Source: JAGGSN01 sp965603725 (lineage in GTDB: Bacteria; Zixibacteria; MSB-5A5; UBA10806; 4484-95). From it: DNA of 29,217 nucleotides. The stretch is from positions 1-29,217 of the forward strand of contig CBFDEC010000042.1 of the NCBI GenBank assembly GCA_965603725.1. Direction: 5' to 3'. Every line of letters starts with the position of its first letter. Within the stretch, counting starts at the first letter, position 1. The position numbers and the translations under genes were made by a program. Shown in pieces: positions 8,878 to 17,131 of this stretch. The notes beneath the pieces were generated by a model that was given only the letters and a program-made list of their open reading frames with translations, did no database searches and was not told the DNA's origin.

Positions 8878-8958
8878 GTAGGTCGGCCTCCGACCAGAGG
8901 GAGAAGGCCGACAATTATATCGTGTCGGGTTTTTCCCTCCGGTCAGAACCCGACCTAC
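8878..8958. repeat. Compound palindromic repeat with GTAGGTCGG / CCGACCTAC outer arms
   Basis: Outer arms GTAGGTCGG (8878-8886) and CCGACCTAC (8950-8958) enclose inner hairpins such as GTCGGCCTCCGAC (8882-8894). It is the main content of the 449-base gene-less stretch 8672-9120, along with the promoter at 8744-8772 and a fragment of the modular repeat at 8966-9010. It has the form of a dispersed intergenic palindrome, not a promoter site. Confidence 0.6.
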
Positions 8959-8965
8959 TATCTGC

Positions 8966-9010
8966 GATCAAATCGTGACCGTTTTTGATTTTGAGTTTAC
9001 GTTTTTTAGT
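8966..9010. repeat. Short fragment of the modular repeat (CAAATCGTGACC motif)
   Basis: ATCAAATCGTGACCGTTTTT followed by GATTTTG is nearly identical to the segment at 25114-25144 and related to 7206-7233 and 26826-26845. Flanking modules are missing, so this is a solo remnant, directly beside the palindromic repeat at 8878-8958. Confidence 0.6.
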
Positions 9011-9120
9011 AGCTGATTCTCCTCTGTAATTATATTATATCATAGGATAATTTATCCCAAAACACGAGGTTTGCCAGACCTTTTTTTATTTTTTACCGGA
9101 CACTAATGTTTTGACATCTC

Positions 9121-11607
9121 TCATTTCAGCAACACCATCTTCTTAGTCTCGGTAAATTCACCAGCCTCGATCTTATAGAAATAGATACCGGTGGATTTGC
9201 CATTTGCATTCCAGGTTATCTTATGACAGCCCGCCGGTTTTTCCCCGTCGACAAGCGTCCCAACCTTACGGCCGAGGACGTCATAGACTTTAATGACAAC
9301 GTAGGACACTTCTGGTAAAGCATACTCGATAATTGTCTGATCGTTGAACGGGTTAGGATAGTTGCCAATTAGAGCAAATTCGCTTGGAACACCGGCGGCA
9401 TTTGCCCGGTCTGAAATGTCGGTCTCGTCACATTCAAATATCACAGCTTCAAAAGCATCGATACCTGCTTCGACAACCGATGCACCTTCAAGGTCTGAAG
9501 CCTCAAAGCGAACCCTGACTTGATTAGATGGGATTACAAAATCGGCCACGTTAAATGAATGCTCAGTCCAGCCGCCGACGGTCTCAGGACCGATCGTTTC
9601 AGCAAGGACCCAGGTTGCGCCATCATCGTTGGAAACGTAGGTCTTAAATAAATCACTGTTGGGGTCATCACCGAAGTTATTGGTATACCAGAGGACATAA
9701 TTGATTGTGGCGGTACCATAGCTCAGGTCAAAAGCGGGAGAGATAAGATAGGTATACCCATCATCGACATCGGAATTGTCATATTCATTATCGGTAAGAT
9801 AGCACTTGCCGGAGCCATCGTAGTCCACCGGTGGATCGCCTCGATCGCCGCCTCCTGCCGGGATGCCGCGCTCCCATTCACCATCGGCACAGGTATCCAC
9901 TACAGTCCATCCCTGGTCAATTTCGAAATCATCCTCGAAAACAATTGTCAGGGTTCCTACCAATGCACTATGGACGGTATTCGGCGCATCGGGTGGATTT
10001 GTAACAATGGAGCCGCCATCCCCCTCAGCGCTGATATAAAACTCAGGTACCGCATCACAACCTGCAGGCGGCAGTGTCGCCTCATACAGATTGTCGCCAA
10101 CCGGCGTCAATGCCGATATTAAAAACGCTCCATCGTCATAGCGATAATGAATCATGCCGGTGCCCGACACATAGGATTCGAGGCCATCATCAATTTGAAC
10201 ATTAAAGACCGTAGAAACACCGGGAATAAGATATTCAGGCAAACCGTTCGGAAAATGCATATTTAGATACGCCTCTTGTGTAGTTAGCGCCTTAATACAG
10301 AAATTAGCGGTACCGCTCCAAGGCTCATCATCATAATAATACAAGTCAAGCCAGTCTGAACCGCTGCGATAATAGCTTTCACCGGGATTTGAAGCGGATT
10401 CCACTATGACACGATACCGAGCGCCAAGCAATACCGGAACGTCTGAAGTTCGGTCATACGGATGCCCACCCTCTGACAGTTCCAGATAAATATAAAAATT
10501 ATCTCCCTGGGTAAGCTCAACCGGTACGTCGAGATCCACAGTATGAAATCCCATATAATCGATGAAACCGGATTTCGTTGACAGCTCATCCAGCAGTTCG
10601 CCATCTTCAAAGCGGTTATAAATCCTTACCGTATAAGTCACGCTATCTGTGGCTGTGAAGAAACTAACAGCCTGAAGCAACTCTGCACAATCATCGGAGT
10701 CTAAAACGGTAAACGCATTGAATGCTTCGCTGCAATCCGTCTTGGTGTCGCGCCAGCCATGGTAATCGTGGTAGTAAATATAATCGTAAGCCAGGGGTTC
10801 AATATCCTGGAAAGATATAGCGCCCATTTCCGGCTGCTGACAGCAGTGCTTGTCGTAATATGAAATCCAGAAGTAGCCATCATATCCCCAACCGTTTCCC
10901 CAACTGTTTTTGCAAAGCCAGGCGCCCGGCAACGGCGCCTGGGTATTAAAATTATCATCCCAGCCGATAATAGCGATTGCATGGTTGGGATCTAAGTCGC
11001 TGGAAGGCGGCTGGTAATGTACAAAATTATAAATAAACGAGTTATCATAACGCATACATGTGCCCAGAACTCCCTCCTCTATAATTTTATATTTGATAGT
11101 GTTTATATTGCTCAGGTCCAATCCTGCCGTGTACCACTCGATATCTCGCGCATAAAAGTAGTGGTAGCTTGGATTACGCCTGTCGGGAGGCGTACCATAA
11201 GATTGTCCATCGATATCACGTACAGCCCCTTCGTTGCGAGTAAGATAGGCTGAAGTCACCCGGTAATCGCCGCCCATGTGGACTTCCAGTCCGCCTCCGT
11301 AGGGAGGATCCGTATCGTCATTATGGTGCTGATTGAACCCGTTCCACCAGTCGAGATGATATTCAGCCAAATTTGGCTCGCCGGTTTCTCCGGCCGCTTC
11401 CCAGTTGCCGGTCATAAGCAAATTGCCCTCCATGGCAGCCATTGCTCCATGGGTCCAGCAGGTGCCCCCTTGTTGGCTCTTGACCGAGGTTACATAATTA
11501 ACACCATCAACATCACGCAAGTCATAAGTAGGCGGTGGATCAGCAAGGGATGACTCAGGTGCAATGATGAGCATGGATGCTAATACAAACAATCCTGTCC
11601 TGTTCAT
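9121..11607 (-). CDS. Secreted papain-family (C1A) cysteine protease with lectin-like, jelly-roll and YPNPFN C-terminal domains
   Basis: An 828-residue protein with a signal peptide (residues 1-22, cleaved before DPPPTYDLRD). The C1A catalytic set is complete: Gln45/Cys50 in QQGGTCWTHGA, His209 in NHAIAIIGWDD and Asn234 in CKNSWGNGWG. There is hardly any propeptide, since the mature-type DLRD start follows the signal. A lectin-like beta-sandwich (residues ~265-440), an Ig-like stretch, and a jelly-roll domain of the immune-inhibitor-A/MAM type (DDFEIDQGWTV... to EAVIFECDE) follow. The final ~85 residues are the NYPNPFNDQTIIEY...FYKIEAG...KKMVLLK sorting-like domain. It presumably degrades proteins outside the cell. 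GGAG lies seven bases before the ATG; the promoter is at 11707-11734. Confidence 0.93.
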   Translation of the reverse strand: MNRTGLFVLASMLIIAPESSLADPPPTYDLRDVDGVNYVTSVKSQQGGTCWTHGAMAAMEGNLLMTGNWEAAGETGEPNLAEYHLDWWNGFNQHHNDDTDPPYGGGLEVHMGGDYRVTSAYLTRNEGAVRDIDGQSYGTPPDRRNPSYHYFYARDIEWYTAGLDLSNINTIKYKIIEEGVLGTCMRYDNSFIYNFVHYQPPSSDLDPNHAIAIIGWDDNFNTQAPLPGAWLCKNSWGNGWGYDGYFWISYYDKHCCQQPEMGAISFQDIEPLAYDYIYYHDYHGWRDTKTDCSEAFNAFTVLDSDDCAELLQAVSFFTATDSVTYTVRIYNRFEDGELLDELSTKSGFIDYMGFHTVDLDVPVELTQGDNFYIYLELSEGGHPYDRTSDVPVLLGARYRVIVESASNPGESYYRSGSDWLDLYYYDDEPWSGTANFCIKALTTQEAYLNMHFPNGLPEYLIPGVSTVFNVQIDDGLESYVSGTGMIHYRYDDGAFLISALTPVGDNLYEATLPPAGCDAVPEFYISAEGDGGSIVTNPPDAPNTVHSALVGTLTIVFEDDFEIDQGWTVVDTCADGEWERGIPAGGGDRGDPPVDYDGSGKCYLTDNEYDNSDVDDGYTYLISPAFDLSYGTATINYVLWYTNNFGDDPNSDLFKTYVSNDDGATWVLAETIGPETVGGWTEHSFNVADFVIPSNQVRVRFEASDLEGASVVEAGIDAFEAVIFECDETDISDRANAAGVPSEFALIGNYPNPFNDQTIIEYALPEVSYVVIKVYDVLGRKVGTLVDGEKPAGCHKITWNANGKSTGIYFYKIEAGEFTETKKMVLLK

Positions 11608-11706
11608 ATCTACTCCAATCCGTTAGTTAGGTTTTCTATATTTTAACTACCCGATAAGAACTCACTTGTTGAAGTGTGTTCTTTCTATTGTTATTTATAC
11701 ATATTG

Positions 11707-11734
11707 ATGATACACAATATTTACCATTTGTCAA
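11707..11734 (-). promoter_or_regulatory. Putative sigma70-type promoter of the papain-family gene
   Basis: On the minus strand TTGACA (11734-11729), 16 bases, then TATCAT (11712-11707), about 100 bases upstream of ATG 11607. The leader between them contains a small hairpin CACTT/AAGTG. The rest of 11608-11907 shows nothing else. Confidence 0.6.
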
Positions 11735-11907
11735 GTGTAAACGGGGAATGAAAAGTATATCAGAGGGTTTAATCCTTTGAAGAAAAGATTAAGGAGAATT
11801 CTACTTTAAAAAGCTGTAACTATAAAGAGGTCATCATGAAACTGGCGTACCAAATTAGCAGATATTCGGCAGAAATGTTATTACGGTTTTTTAACCAATT
11901 GTCTTTT

Positions 11908-11961
11908 AAAAAAATAAAAAAGCGTTCCCAAGAGCACTCAAAGGAAGGGGAGCTCTATGGG
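11908..11961 (-). terminator. Rho-independent terminator of the beta-helix gene
   Basis: On the minus strand, 15 bases after the stop at 11977, CCCATAGAGC (11961-11952) pairs with GCTCTTGGG (11935-11927): a nine-pair stem with a single bulged T. It is followed by TTTTTTATTTTTTT (11921-11908). Confidence 0.8.
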
Positions 11962-11976
11962 CTCTCTATGATAAGT

Positions 11977-14505
11977 TTACTTCAACAACAACATCTTCTT
12001 GGTTTCGATATAATCCTCTGCCTGAATCTTATAGAAATACATACCTGATGAGAATCTATCAGCGTTCCAAATCACTGAGTGCAAACCTGCTGGTTGAGCG
12101 CCATTATACAGCGTTTGCACTTTGCGGCCAAGGAGGTCGTAGATGTCAATGGCAACATCGCTGGTTTTAGGCAAGTTGTATCGGATGGTGGTGGTGGCGT
12201 TGAATGGATTAGGATAGTTCTGGGATAAACTGAATCGCTTTGGAACCTCTATATCTTTCTCAGTAATACCTACCTGTATTGAATCGCCGCCGCCGTAAGC
12301 GCCCATATCGCTTCTTAATTCACCCAGACCCCAGTCGCAATCAAGCAGGCTGTCGAGGATATCGGGATGGCCGGCATCAATGCATGGAGAATCAAATGGG
12401 TCGCCGCATTCGATGGCCATAAGATGAAAGTCATCATTTGCCGGGTTGCGGAATAAGGGATCTGAATCAATATTGCCTTCGCCTTCCCAGCCGCCCTGGA
12501 TGTCATTGTAGGTAAAGATTGGTGAACTAGTTCCTTCTAAATGAATCTCATTACCCTCTTCTTGCGCTGAATCACACCATAGGATAGTATTCGTAACCAA
12601 GACATCGGAATAATTGCAATATATACCACCGCCTGAAGAGACTGCCAAATTTCGGTAGAGGGTATTGTTGATAAATGTGGAGTTGGTTCCCAAGAAATAA
12701 ATCCCGCCACCTTTGTTAGCTGAGTTTTCGCTTATAATATTGTTAGTAATCGTTGAAAATCTGTTGCAAAAAATCCCACCGCCGATGATAGCCGAATTTC
12801 CATATATGGTGTTGCGTCTGATAGTGGTGTTGGAATAATAACATTTAATCCCTCCACCAGCATAATCGGCTGAATTTTCATTGATAGTATTGTTGTTAAT
12901 AATGGGATTGCCATAACTGCATAAAATCCCACCACCAGAGGCCGCTGAATTTTCACGGATGAGGTTGCTGCTAATCATGAGATCGGAATACCCACAATAA
13001 ACTCCTCCGCCAGACCAGCCATATCCATTCCTGATTGTAAATCCTGTTATGGCTGTCGTGCTGTCACAACTTAAGAAAGTTACAACAGTAGTATCCGAAT
13101 CACCATCGATGATGGTATTCTGGACATCAAGTGTATCCCCGGAAAATATGTAATTTGATGTTAGTAAAATATTTTTGGCAGTGAGGTTGATATTCTCAAT
13201 ATAGGTTCCATTTTCAACAAGGATAGTATCGCTGGAATAAGAAACTTCAATGCCGTGCTGAATTGTCCTGAATGGATTCTGCGGAGTACCATGACCGGTG
13301 GTATCATTGCCGGAAGTAGAGACATATATACATTTCCCAATCTCACAATGATCATGATCCGGATAGTAAAACCCGATATCAGAGCGAGAGCCATCCGGAT
13401 CGGTTAGAGCAGGATCACCGGCATCGATGCATGGAGATTGAGAGCAAACATTAAAGTTGCCCTCGTAAGCAGATAAAAACAGGGGATCGATATCAATATT
13501 CCCTTCACCTTCCCAGCCGCTTCTGATATCGCAATATGTGATTATAGGAGACCCTCCTGAACGCAAACCTATCTCGCGGGGGCTATTTGCCCAAACAATT
13601 GTATTTGTTATAGTTGGGCTGGCATTATTCAAGCAAAAAATGCCGCCGCCGTTAGCTAAAGCTGTGTTTCTGCTGATAGTGTTATTTATAATCGTGGGAT
13701 TAGCTTCATCACAACAAATCCCGCCGCCCCAGTCATAAGCCGAATTTTCAAAGATAACGTTATGACTGATTAAAGGTTCAGATTCACAACATAATATCCC
13801 CCCGCCCCATAAACTGCCATTGTTTTCCCTGATGAGGTTATAGCTGATTACAGCATTAGAATTATTATTGCAAAATATCCCGCTGCCATATTCAGCATAA
13901 TTTTGACTTATTATGTTGCTTTTGATTATTGGGCGGGACTCCGAAATGTAAATCCCATGGCTATCGTTTTCTCTTATAATGTTGGCGCTTATAATAGGAT
14001 TAGAGTTCGCAGAGCAGTTTATTCCACCGCCTGCGGATGAAGAATTTTCACAGATAATATTATTTGCGATTGTCGGACTTGAGTTATTGCTGCAGTAGAT
14101 TCCTCCTCCCATCCTGTGGTATATGGAAATTGATGTTCCTATTCCGTTCTGAATTGTAAAGCCCTGAATGATCGAGGTTGAGTCCTCACCATTTGCAAAA
14201 CAGACCACGCTCCCTGTGTCTACAACGTCAATTTCTAATGTGTCTGCATCGATGATTGTATTCTGTATATGAAGAGTATCACCATCAATTATAAACTCGC
14301 TGGTCAATAGAATGTTTTTACCATAAAAATTGATTCGTTCGAAGTATTGGCCATTTGCAACTAACACCGTGTCGCCATTGGAACTCGCATCAATTCCCTC
14401 CTGTATAGTTTCATAATCATCGGGAATGTTTATGATAGTGGCTGAAACCGGCATAAAGGCAACTGCAACGATTATAATCGTTAAAATTGAAGCATTTCTC
14501 GTAAT
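11977..14505 (-). CDS. Secreted right-handed parallel beta-helix protein with YPNPFN C-terminal domain; apparent non-ATG start
   Basis: About 842 residues. Two copies of a pectin-lyase-like helix, each opened by a DUF1565-like segment (DDYETIQEGIDASSNGDTVL; STSGNDTTGHGTPQNPFRTI), are built from ~24-residue coils such as NNTISENSA...GGGIYC. Each ends with CIDAG.P plus a DIGFYY or SDMGAYGG motif. The C-terminus is the NYPNPFNATTTIRYNL...FYKIQAE...KKMLLLK sorting-like domain. The first ATG (14454) would cut the signal peptide in half. Reading back to ATT 14505 adds TRNASILTIIIVAVAF, giving a complete signal peptide ending PVSA, directly after AGGAGG (14513-14508). An in-frame TAG stands just upstream, so translation must start at ATT, at ACG (14502), or at the truncating ATG. 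Function is unknown; carbohydrate binding or adhesion is typical for the fold. Confidence 0.85.
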   Translation of the reverse strand: MTRNASILTIIIVAVAFMPVSATIINIPDDYETIQEGIDASSNGDTVLVANGQYFERINFYGKNILLTSEFIIDGDTLHIQNTIIDADTLEIDVVDTGSVVCFANGEDSTSIIQGFTIQNGIGTSISIYHRMGGGIYCSNNSSPTIANNIICENSSSAGGGINCSANSNPIISANIIRENDSHGIYISESRPIIKSNIISQNYAEYGSGIFCNNNSNAVISYNLIRENNGSLWGGGILCCESEPLISHNVIFENSAYDWGGGICCDEANPTIINNTISRNTALANGGGIFCLNNASPTITNTIVWANSPREIGLRSGGSPIITYCDIRSGWEGEGNIDIDPLFLSAYEGNFNVCSQSPCIDAGDPALTDPDGSRSDIGFYYPDHDHCEIGKCIYVSTSGNDTTGHGTPQNPFRTIQHGIEVSYSSDTILVENGTYIENINLTAKNILLTSNYIFSGDTLDVQNTIIDGDSDTTVVTFLSCDSTTAITGFTIRNGYGWSGGGVYCGYSDLMISSNLIRENSAASGGGILCSYGNPIINNNTINENSADYAGGGIKCYYSNTTIRRNTIYGNSAIIGGGIFCNRFSTITNNIISENSANKGGGIYFLGTNSTFINNTLYRNLAVSSGGGIYCNYSDVLVTNTILWCDSAQEEGNEIHLEGTSSPIFTYNDIQGGWEGEGNIDSDPLFRNPANDDFHLMAIECGDPFDSPCIDAGHPDILDSLLDCDWGLGELRSDMGAYGGGDSIQVGITEKDIEVPKRFSLSQNYPNPFNATTTIRYNLPKTSDVAIDIYDLLGRKVQTLYNGAQPAGLHSVIWNADRFSSGMYFYKIQAEDYIETKKMLLLK

Positions 14506-14569
14506 AGCCTCCTATATTTTGCTGTTTCGCTAATTCCGCGAGCCAGAATATATACTACAACTCATAAGC

Positions 14570-14597
14570 AATATAATATAGCATAAAATGGCGTCAA
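14570..14597 (-). promoter_or_regulatory. Putative sigma70-type promoter of the beta-helix gene
   Basis: On the minus strand TTGACG (14597-14592), 16 bases, then TATATT (14575-14570), about 65 bases upstream of the AGGAGG ribosome site. Confidence 0.6.
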
Positions 14598-14655
14598 TAG
14601 TTATTTTGGTGTATTGCCGGATACGCCATAGTTTAACCACAAATTCGCGAATTAT

Positions 14656-15006
14656 GGGACTTTTGCGGACTTAGATTTTGATTGAATAAACAAAGGCGGC
14701 CAAGAAGAGGCTGTCTCAAAAGCAGCATTGCTATTTGGGGAATCATATAGGCTATCCCAAAAGATGATTTTACGTGAAAAACCTAATTGTAACATTAGGC
14801 CATCAGATTGCACGGACGTGTCTTGAGACTTCCCCTACGGCTCGCAATGACTTGCAAAAGCAGTCATTACGAGTCCGCCTAAAGCGGACGACAAGGTAAT
14901 CTCTAACGACTTTTAAAACAGCCTCACTGGACTGCCTTTTTTTATGTTTAAAATACCTCGTTTTAACCATCAGGTGTGGGCTTATTGCGGACTTGAGGTT
15001 GGATTG
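14656..15006. repeat. Pair of ~29-bp direct repeats flanking the MITE-like element
   Basis: GGGACTTTTGCGGACTTAG (from 14656, then ATTTTGATTG) and GGGCTTATTGCGGACTTGAG (from 14978, then GTTGGATTG) are close direct copies, both preceded by TTTAACCA. They bracket the element at 14707-14925. The gene-less stretch 14521-15146 consists mainly of these repeats plus the element. Confidence 0.5.
14707..14925. mobile_element. 219-bp MITE-like element with GAGGCTGT terminal inverted repeats
   Basis: The left end GAGGCTGTCTCAAAAGC (14707-14723) and the right end, read in reverse, GAGGCTGTTTTAAAAGT (14925-14909) match at 14 of 17 positions. Inside are two hairpins: CTCGCAATGACT with AGTCATTACGAG (14841-14852, 14862-14873) and GTCCGC with GCGGAC (14873-14878, 14884-14889). 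There is no coding capacity. The terminal sequence resembles transposase-recognised ends of several IS families, so a non-autonomous element is likely. No clear target duplication is seen. Confidence 0.6.
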
Positions 15007-15007
15007 C

Positions 15008-15260
15008 ATTGGAAGGTTAGTTCATAGAACACCACAGCTATCCCGTTTGTATCACATACTCCCCGGAGCGGCCTTTTCATATTATTGTATTGTTGACGTG
15101 GGGGAGTCTTCAAAATACAGCCTTATACCGATTAATCGTCTTGGCCTCAATGCACCGTCGCCTCTTCGTCAACCCAATCCTCTTCTTCCCATGTCATACC
15201 CTTACGACCAGGAACTTTGCGTATCGCCCCGGCCCGATAGAACGGACAGCTTTCCGTGAT
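15008..15260. repeat. Modular repeat family, copy joined to zinc-ribbon gene 3' end (15 kb copy)
   Basis: About 250 bases align with 26893-27120. The non-coding part (15008-15146) shares ACCACAG, CGGCCTTTTCATATTATTGT, GTTGACG and GGGGGAGTCTTC with it; the rest is the C-terminal coding fragment annotated at 15147-15269. The left part of the element (IS21-like end, tRNA tail) is not recognisable here. Confidence 0.7.
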
Positions 15261-15269
15261 TGTTTTCAT
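15147..15269 (-). pseudogene. C-terminal fragment of the zinc-ribbon gene family
   Basis: A 40-codon frame from ATG 15269 to TGA 15147. From SCPFYRAGAIRKVPGRKG on to WVDEEATVH it matches the C-terminus of the gene at 27002-27652. Homology begins near 15256, so the first residues (MKTIT) are not part of the family. The fragment ends in TGA where the other copy has AGA, six codons before the family's normal stop. Over 32 shared codons there are 12 synonymous and one amino-acid difference, so the two copies diverged under protein-level selection. No ribosome site supports expression, so I treat it as a gene remnant about 100 bases downstream of rubrerythrin. Confidence 0.6.
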
Positions 15270-15371
15270 AAAAATATCGTAAATCATCATTATAATCCAA
15301 TCACCGCCTTGATCGGGCTTAAGATATGTATTTCCAGCCGGATTTGTAAACTTCGATATCCAGCCAGAGCT

Positions 15372-15947
15372 CTACCAGTTTTCAGCCAGGAGTTCGAAAT
15401 GTGCCTGGGGATGTGCGCAAGCGGGGCAGTCATTAGGTGCTTGTTCGCCCTCATGAAGGTAACCGCAGTTGCGGCATCTCCAGACAACTTTCTTATTTTT
15501 CTTGAATACAGCGCCTTCTTCCACATTTTTAAGAAGGTCAAGGTATTGTTTTTCATGCTGTTTCTCAGCAACTGCTATAGCCTCAAACACCTTTGCGATT
15601 GTTTCGAGCCCTTCCTCGCGGGCTATTCTGGCAAACTCCGGGTACATCTTTTCCCATTCGTAATGCTCGCCACCGGCCGCGGCTTTGAGGTTTTCAGCCG
15701 TACTGCCAATTACACCTGCCGGAAAAGCCGCTTGAATTTCAACGTCCCCGCCTTCGAGAAACTTGAATAATCTCTTGGCATGTTCTTTTTCCTGATTGGC
15801 GGTCTCCTCGAAGATATGGGATATCTGTATGAAGCCTTCTTTTCTGGCTTTACTGGCGAAATATGTATAGCGGTTCCTCGCCTGAGACTCACCGGCAAAG
15901 GCGGTAAGTAAGTTCTTTTCGGTTTTCGTTCCTTTTAAATCGGGCAT
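15372..15947 (-). CDS. rbr: Rubrerythrin
   Basis: A 191-residue protein of normal length. The N-terminal ferritin-like domain shows the diiron ligands Glu20 (FAGESQARNRY), Glu53 and His56 (NQEKEHAK), Glu94 and Glu97 (GGEHYEWE), and Glu128 and His131 (AEKQHEKQY). The C-terminal rubredoxin domain has Cys158/Cys161 (CRNCGYLHEG) and Cys174/Cys177 (CPACAHP) for a mononuclear Fe(Cys)4 centre. It reduces hydrogen peroxide to water in the cytoplasm with electrons from reduced rubredoxin-type donors, as in anaerobes. AAAGGA lies eight bases before the ATG. It is last in the five-gene minus-strand oxygen-defence cluster, 20 bases after ferritin. Confidence 0.97.
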   Translation of the reverse strand: MPDLKGTKTEKNLLTAFAGESQARNRYTYFASKARKEGFIQISHIFEETANQEKEHAKRLFKFLEGGDVEIQAAFPAGVIGSTAENLKAAAGGEHYEWEKMYPEFARIAREEGLETIAKVFEAIAVAEKQHEKQYLDLLKNVEEGAVFKKNKKVVWRCRNCGYLHEGEQAPNDCPACAHPQAHFELLAENW

Positions 15948-15967
15948 TTAGATTTTCCTTTCTATTA

Positions 15968-16489
15968 TTATGCGTTTTGATTCGATTGCGCAGGCGGCAC
16001 AAAAACCCGCGTTCCAAGTTCCCGGTCGATCATAAAAATGCCCTGACCTTTGTCGCCAACCAGTTTTAACTGCTGGACAATATCATCAGCTGAGGCTTCT
16101 TCCTCAACCTGTTCATTGACAAACCAGTCGAGAAACACCTGAGTGGCTCTGTCTTTTTCTTCCATAGCCATATGAACCAAATCGTTTATGCAGCCTGTTA
16201 TATGCTGTTCATGCTTATAGGCGGCTTCAAATGCATCAAGGGGAGTTTTCCATTCATTTTGTGGTTCGTCAACTTTTTGAAGTTTTACTTTGCCGCCACG
16301 CTCATTAATGTAATCAAATATCTTCATCGCATGCATTTGCTCTTCCTGGTTCTGAACTTTCATCCAGTTTGCAAAACCTTTAAGATTTATAGTCTCGAAC
16401 CAGGCCGACATCGACAAATAGAGGTAGGCTGAAAACATTTCTTCTCTTATCTGGCCGTTCAGCGCTCTTTCAATTCTTTCGTTTATCAT
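15968..16489 (-). CDS. ftn: Non-haem ferritin
   Basis: A 173-residue protein starting MINERIERALNGQIREEMFS, typical of bacterial FtnA-type ferritin. ATG 16489 is chosen because AAAGGGA lies nine bases upstream and the family begins here; an in-frame GTG at 16522 adds 11 untypical residues. Ferroxidase ligands are visible: Glu17, Glu50 and His53 (QNQEEQMHAMK), the Glu in KHEQH and the Gln in NEQVEEE. Twenty-four subunits would form a shell that oxidises and stores iron, limiting Fenton chemistry. It lies between two other ferritin-fold genes, consistent with coordinated iron and peroxide handling. The gap to the upstream gene is 119 bases, so a separate promoter is possible. Confidence 0.96.
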   Translation of the reverse strand: MINERIERALNGQIREEMFSAYLYLSMSAWFETINLKGFANWMKVQNQEEQMHAMKIFDYINERGGKVKLQKVDEPQNEWKTPLDAFEAAYKHEQHITGCINDLVHMAMEEKDRATQVFLDWFVNEQVEEEASADDIVQQLKLVGDKGQGIFMIDRELGTRVFVPPAQSNQNA

Positions 16490-16608
16490 TATGTTTTTCC
16501 CTTTAAATGTGAAAATGAACACAATTCCTTTTAATGTTACAACTGTTTTTGCTCATATTACTGCAACTTTAAAAAGCACAAGTGTTGAATTTTTTCTATT
16601 CTAAAAGA

Positions 16609-17061
16609 TCAATCCTTCTCTAAAACATAATCATCATATTCAACCTCAAAGCGCAGTTTATGCTTGGCTTCTTCCTGGGCAAGGCTGAGCAATGTGTTCC
16701 TTAGGCTTTCATCATCGGTTACTTCCGCGAGGTCGTTATAGAGCTTATAAGCCGCTTTTTCAGCCTTCATAGCTATAATAAGCGCGTCTTGATAGCCGAG
16801 ATTCGAGTCCAATTCAACATCGATTAAGTGATCGCCAAGTTTAAGATCAAGAATCTTCTGTTCTGAACCAATCATTAACTTGCCTTCCTTGGCGGCCAGA
16901 AGCTTGGCCTTATGGCTTTTCTCCTCTTGAGCAAATTCTTCGAATAACTTTTTCATATGCGGTCTATTCATCTTGCTCGCAAAATCGGTATAAAACTGAA
17001 ACGCTTCTTCTTCTTTCTTGATTGCATAATCTAATACCTGATCAACCGATTCAAAATCCAT
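16609..17061 (-). CDS. Rubrerythrin-like ferritin-family diiron protein (no rubredoxin domain)
   Basis: A 150-residue all-helical protein. Two half-repeats each carry a Glu...ExxH set: KKEEEAFQFY with EEKSH (Glu47, His50), and AEKAAYKLYNDLAE with EEAKH (Glu131, His134). This is the diiron four-helix pattern of the rubrerythrin/erythrin superfamily, but without Cys pairs, so no rubredoxin domain. It probably acts as a peroxidase or iron-binding protein next to rubrerythrin and ferritin; the electron donor is unknown. AGGAG lies seven bases before the ATG. It follows the desulfoferrodoxin gene after 70 bases on the same strand. Confidence 0.88.
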   Translation of the reverse strand: MDFESVDQVLDYAIKKEEEAFQFYTDFASKMNRPHMKKLFEEFAQEEKSHKAKLLAAKEGKLMIGSEQKILDLKLGDHLIDVELDSNLGYQDALIIAMKAEKAAYKLYNDLAEVTDDESLRNTLLSLAQEEAKHKLRFEVEYDDYVLEKD

Positions 17062-17131
17062 ATCATTCTCCTGTTAAGTATTTTTATTTGTTGCAATTGA
17101 CAACTATCGTCTTACCATCGAGAATAAATTC

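Noticed and set aside
11836..12048. 70-codon plus-strand open frame with an AGAGG before its ATG
   Set aside because: It runs through the terminator of the beta-helix gene and into the antisense of its conserved C-terminal domain, so it is most likely chance.
12500..14300. CRISPR-like or tandem DNA repeat array in the beta-helix gene
   Set aside because: The repeated GGGIYC / NNTISENSA pattern is at protein level with variable DNA; there are no fixed repeats and unique spacers.
15090..15770. 226-codon plus-strand open frame
   Set aside because: It spans the antisense of the zinc-ribbon fragment and half of rubrerythrin; both minus-strand readings are conserved proteins.
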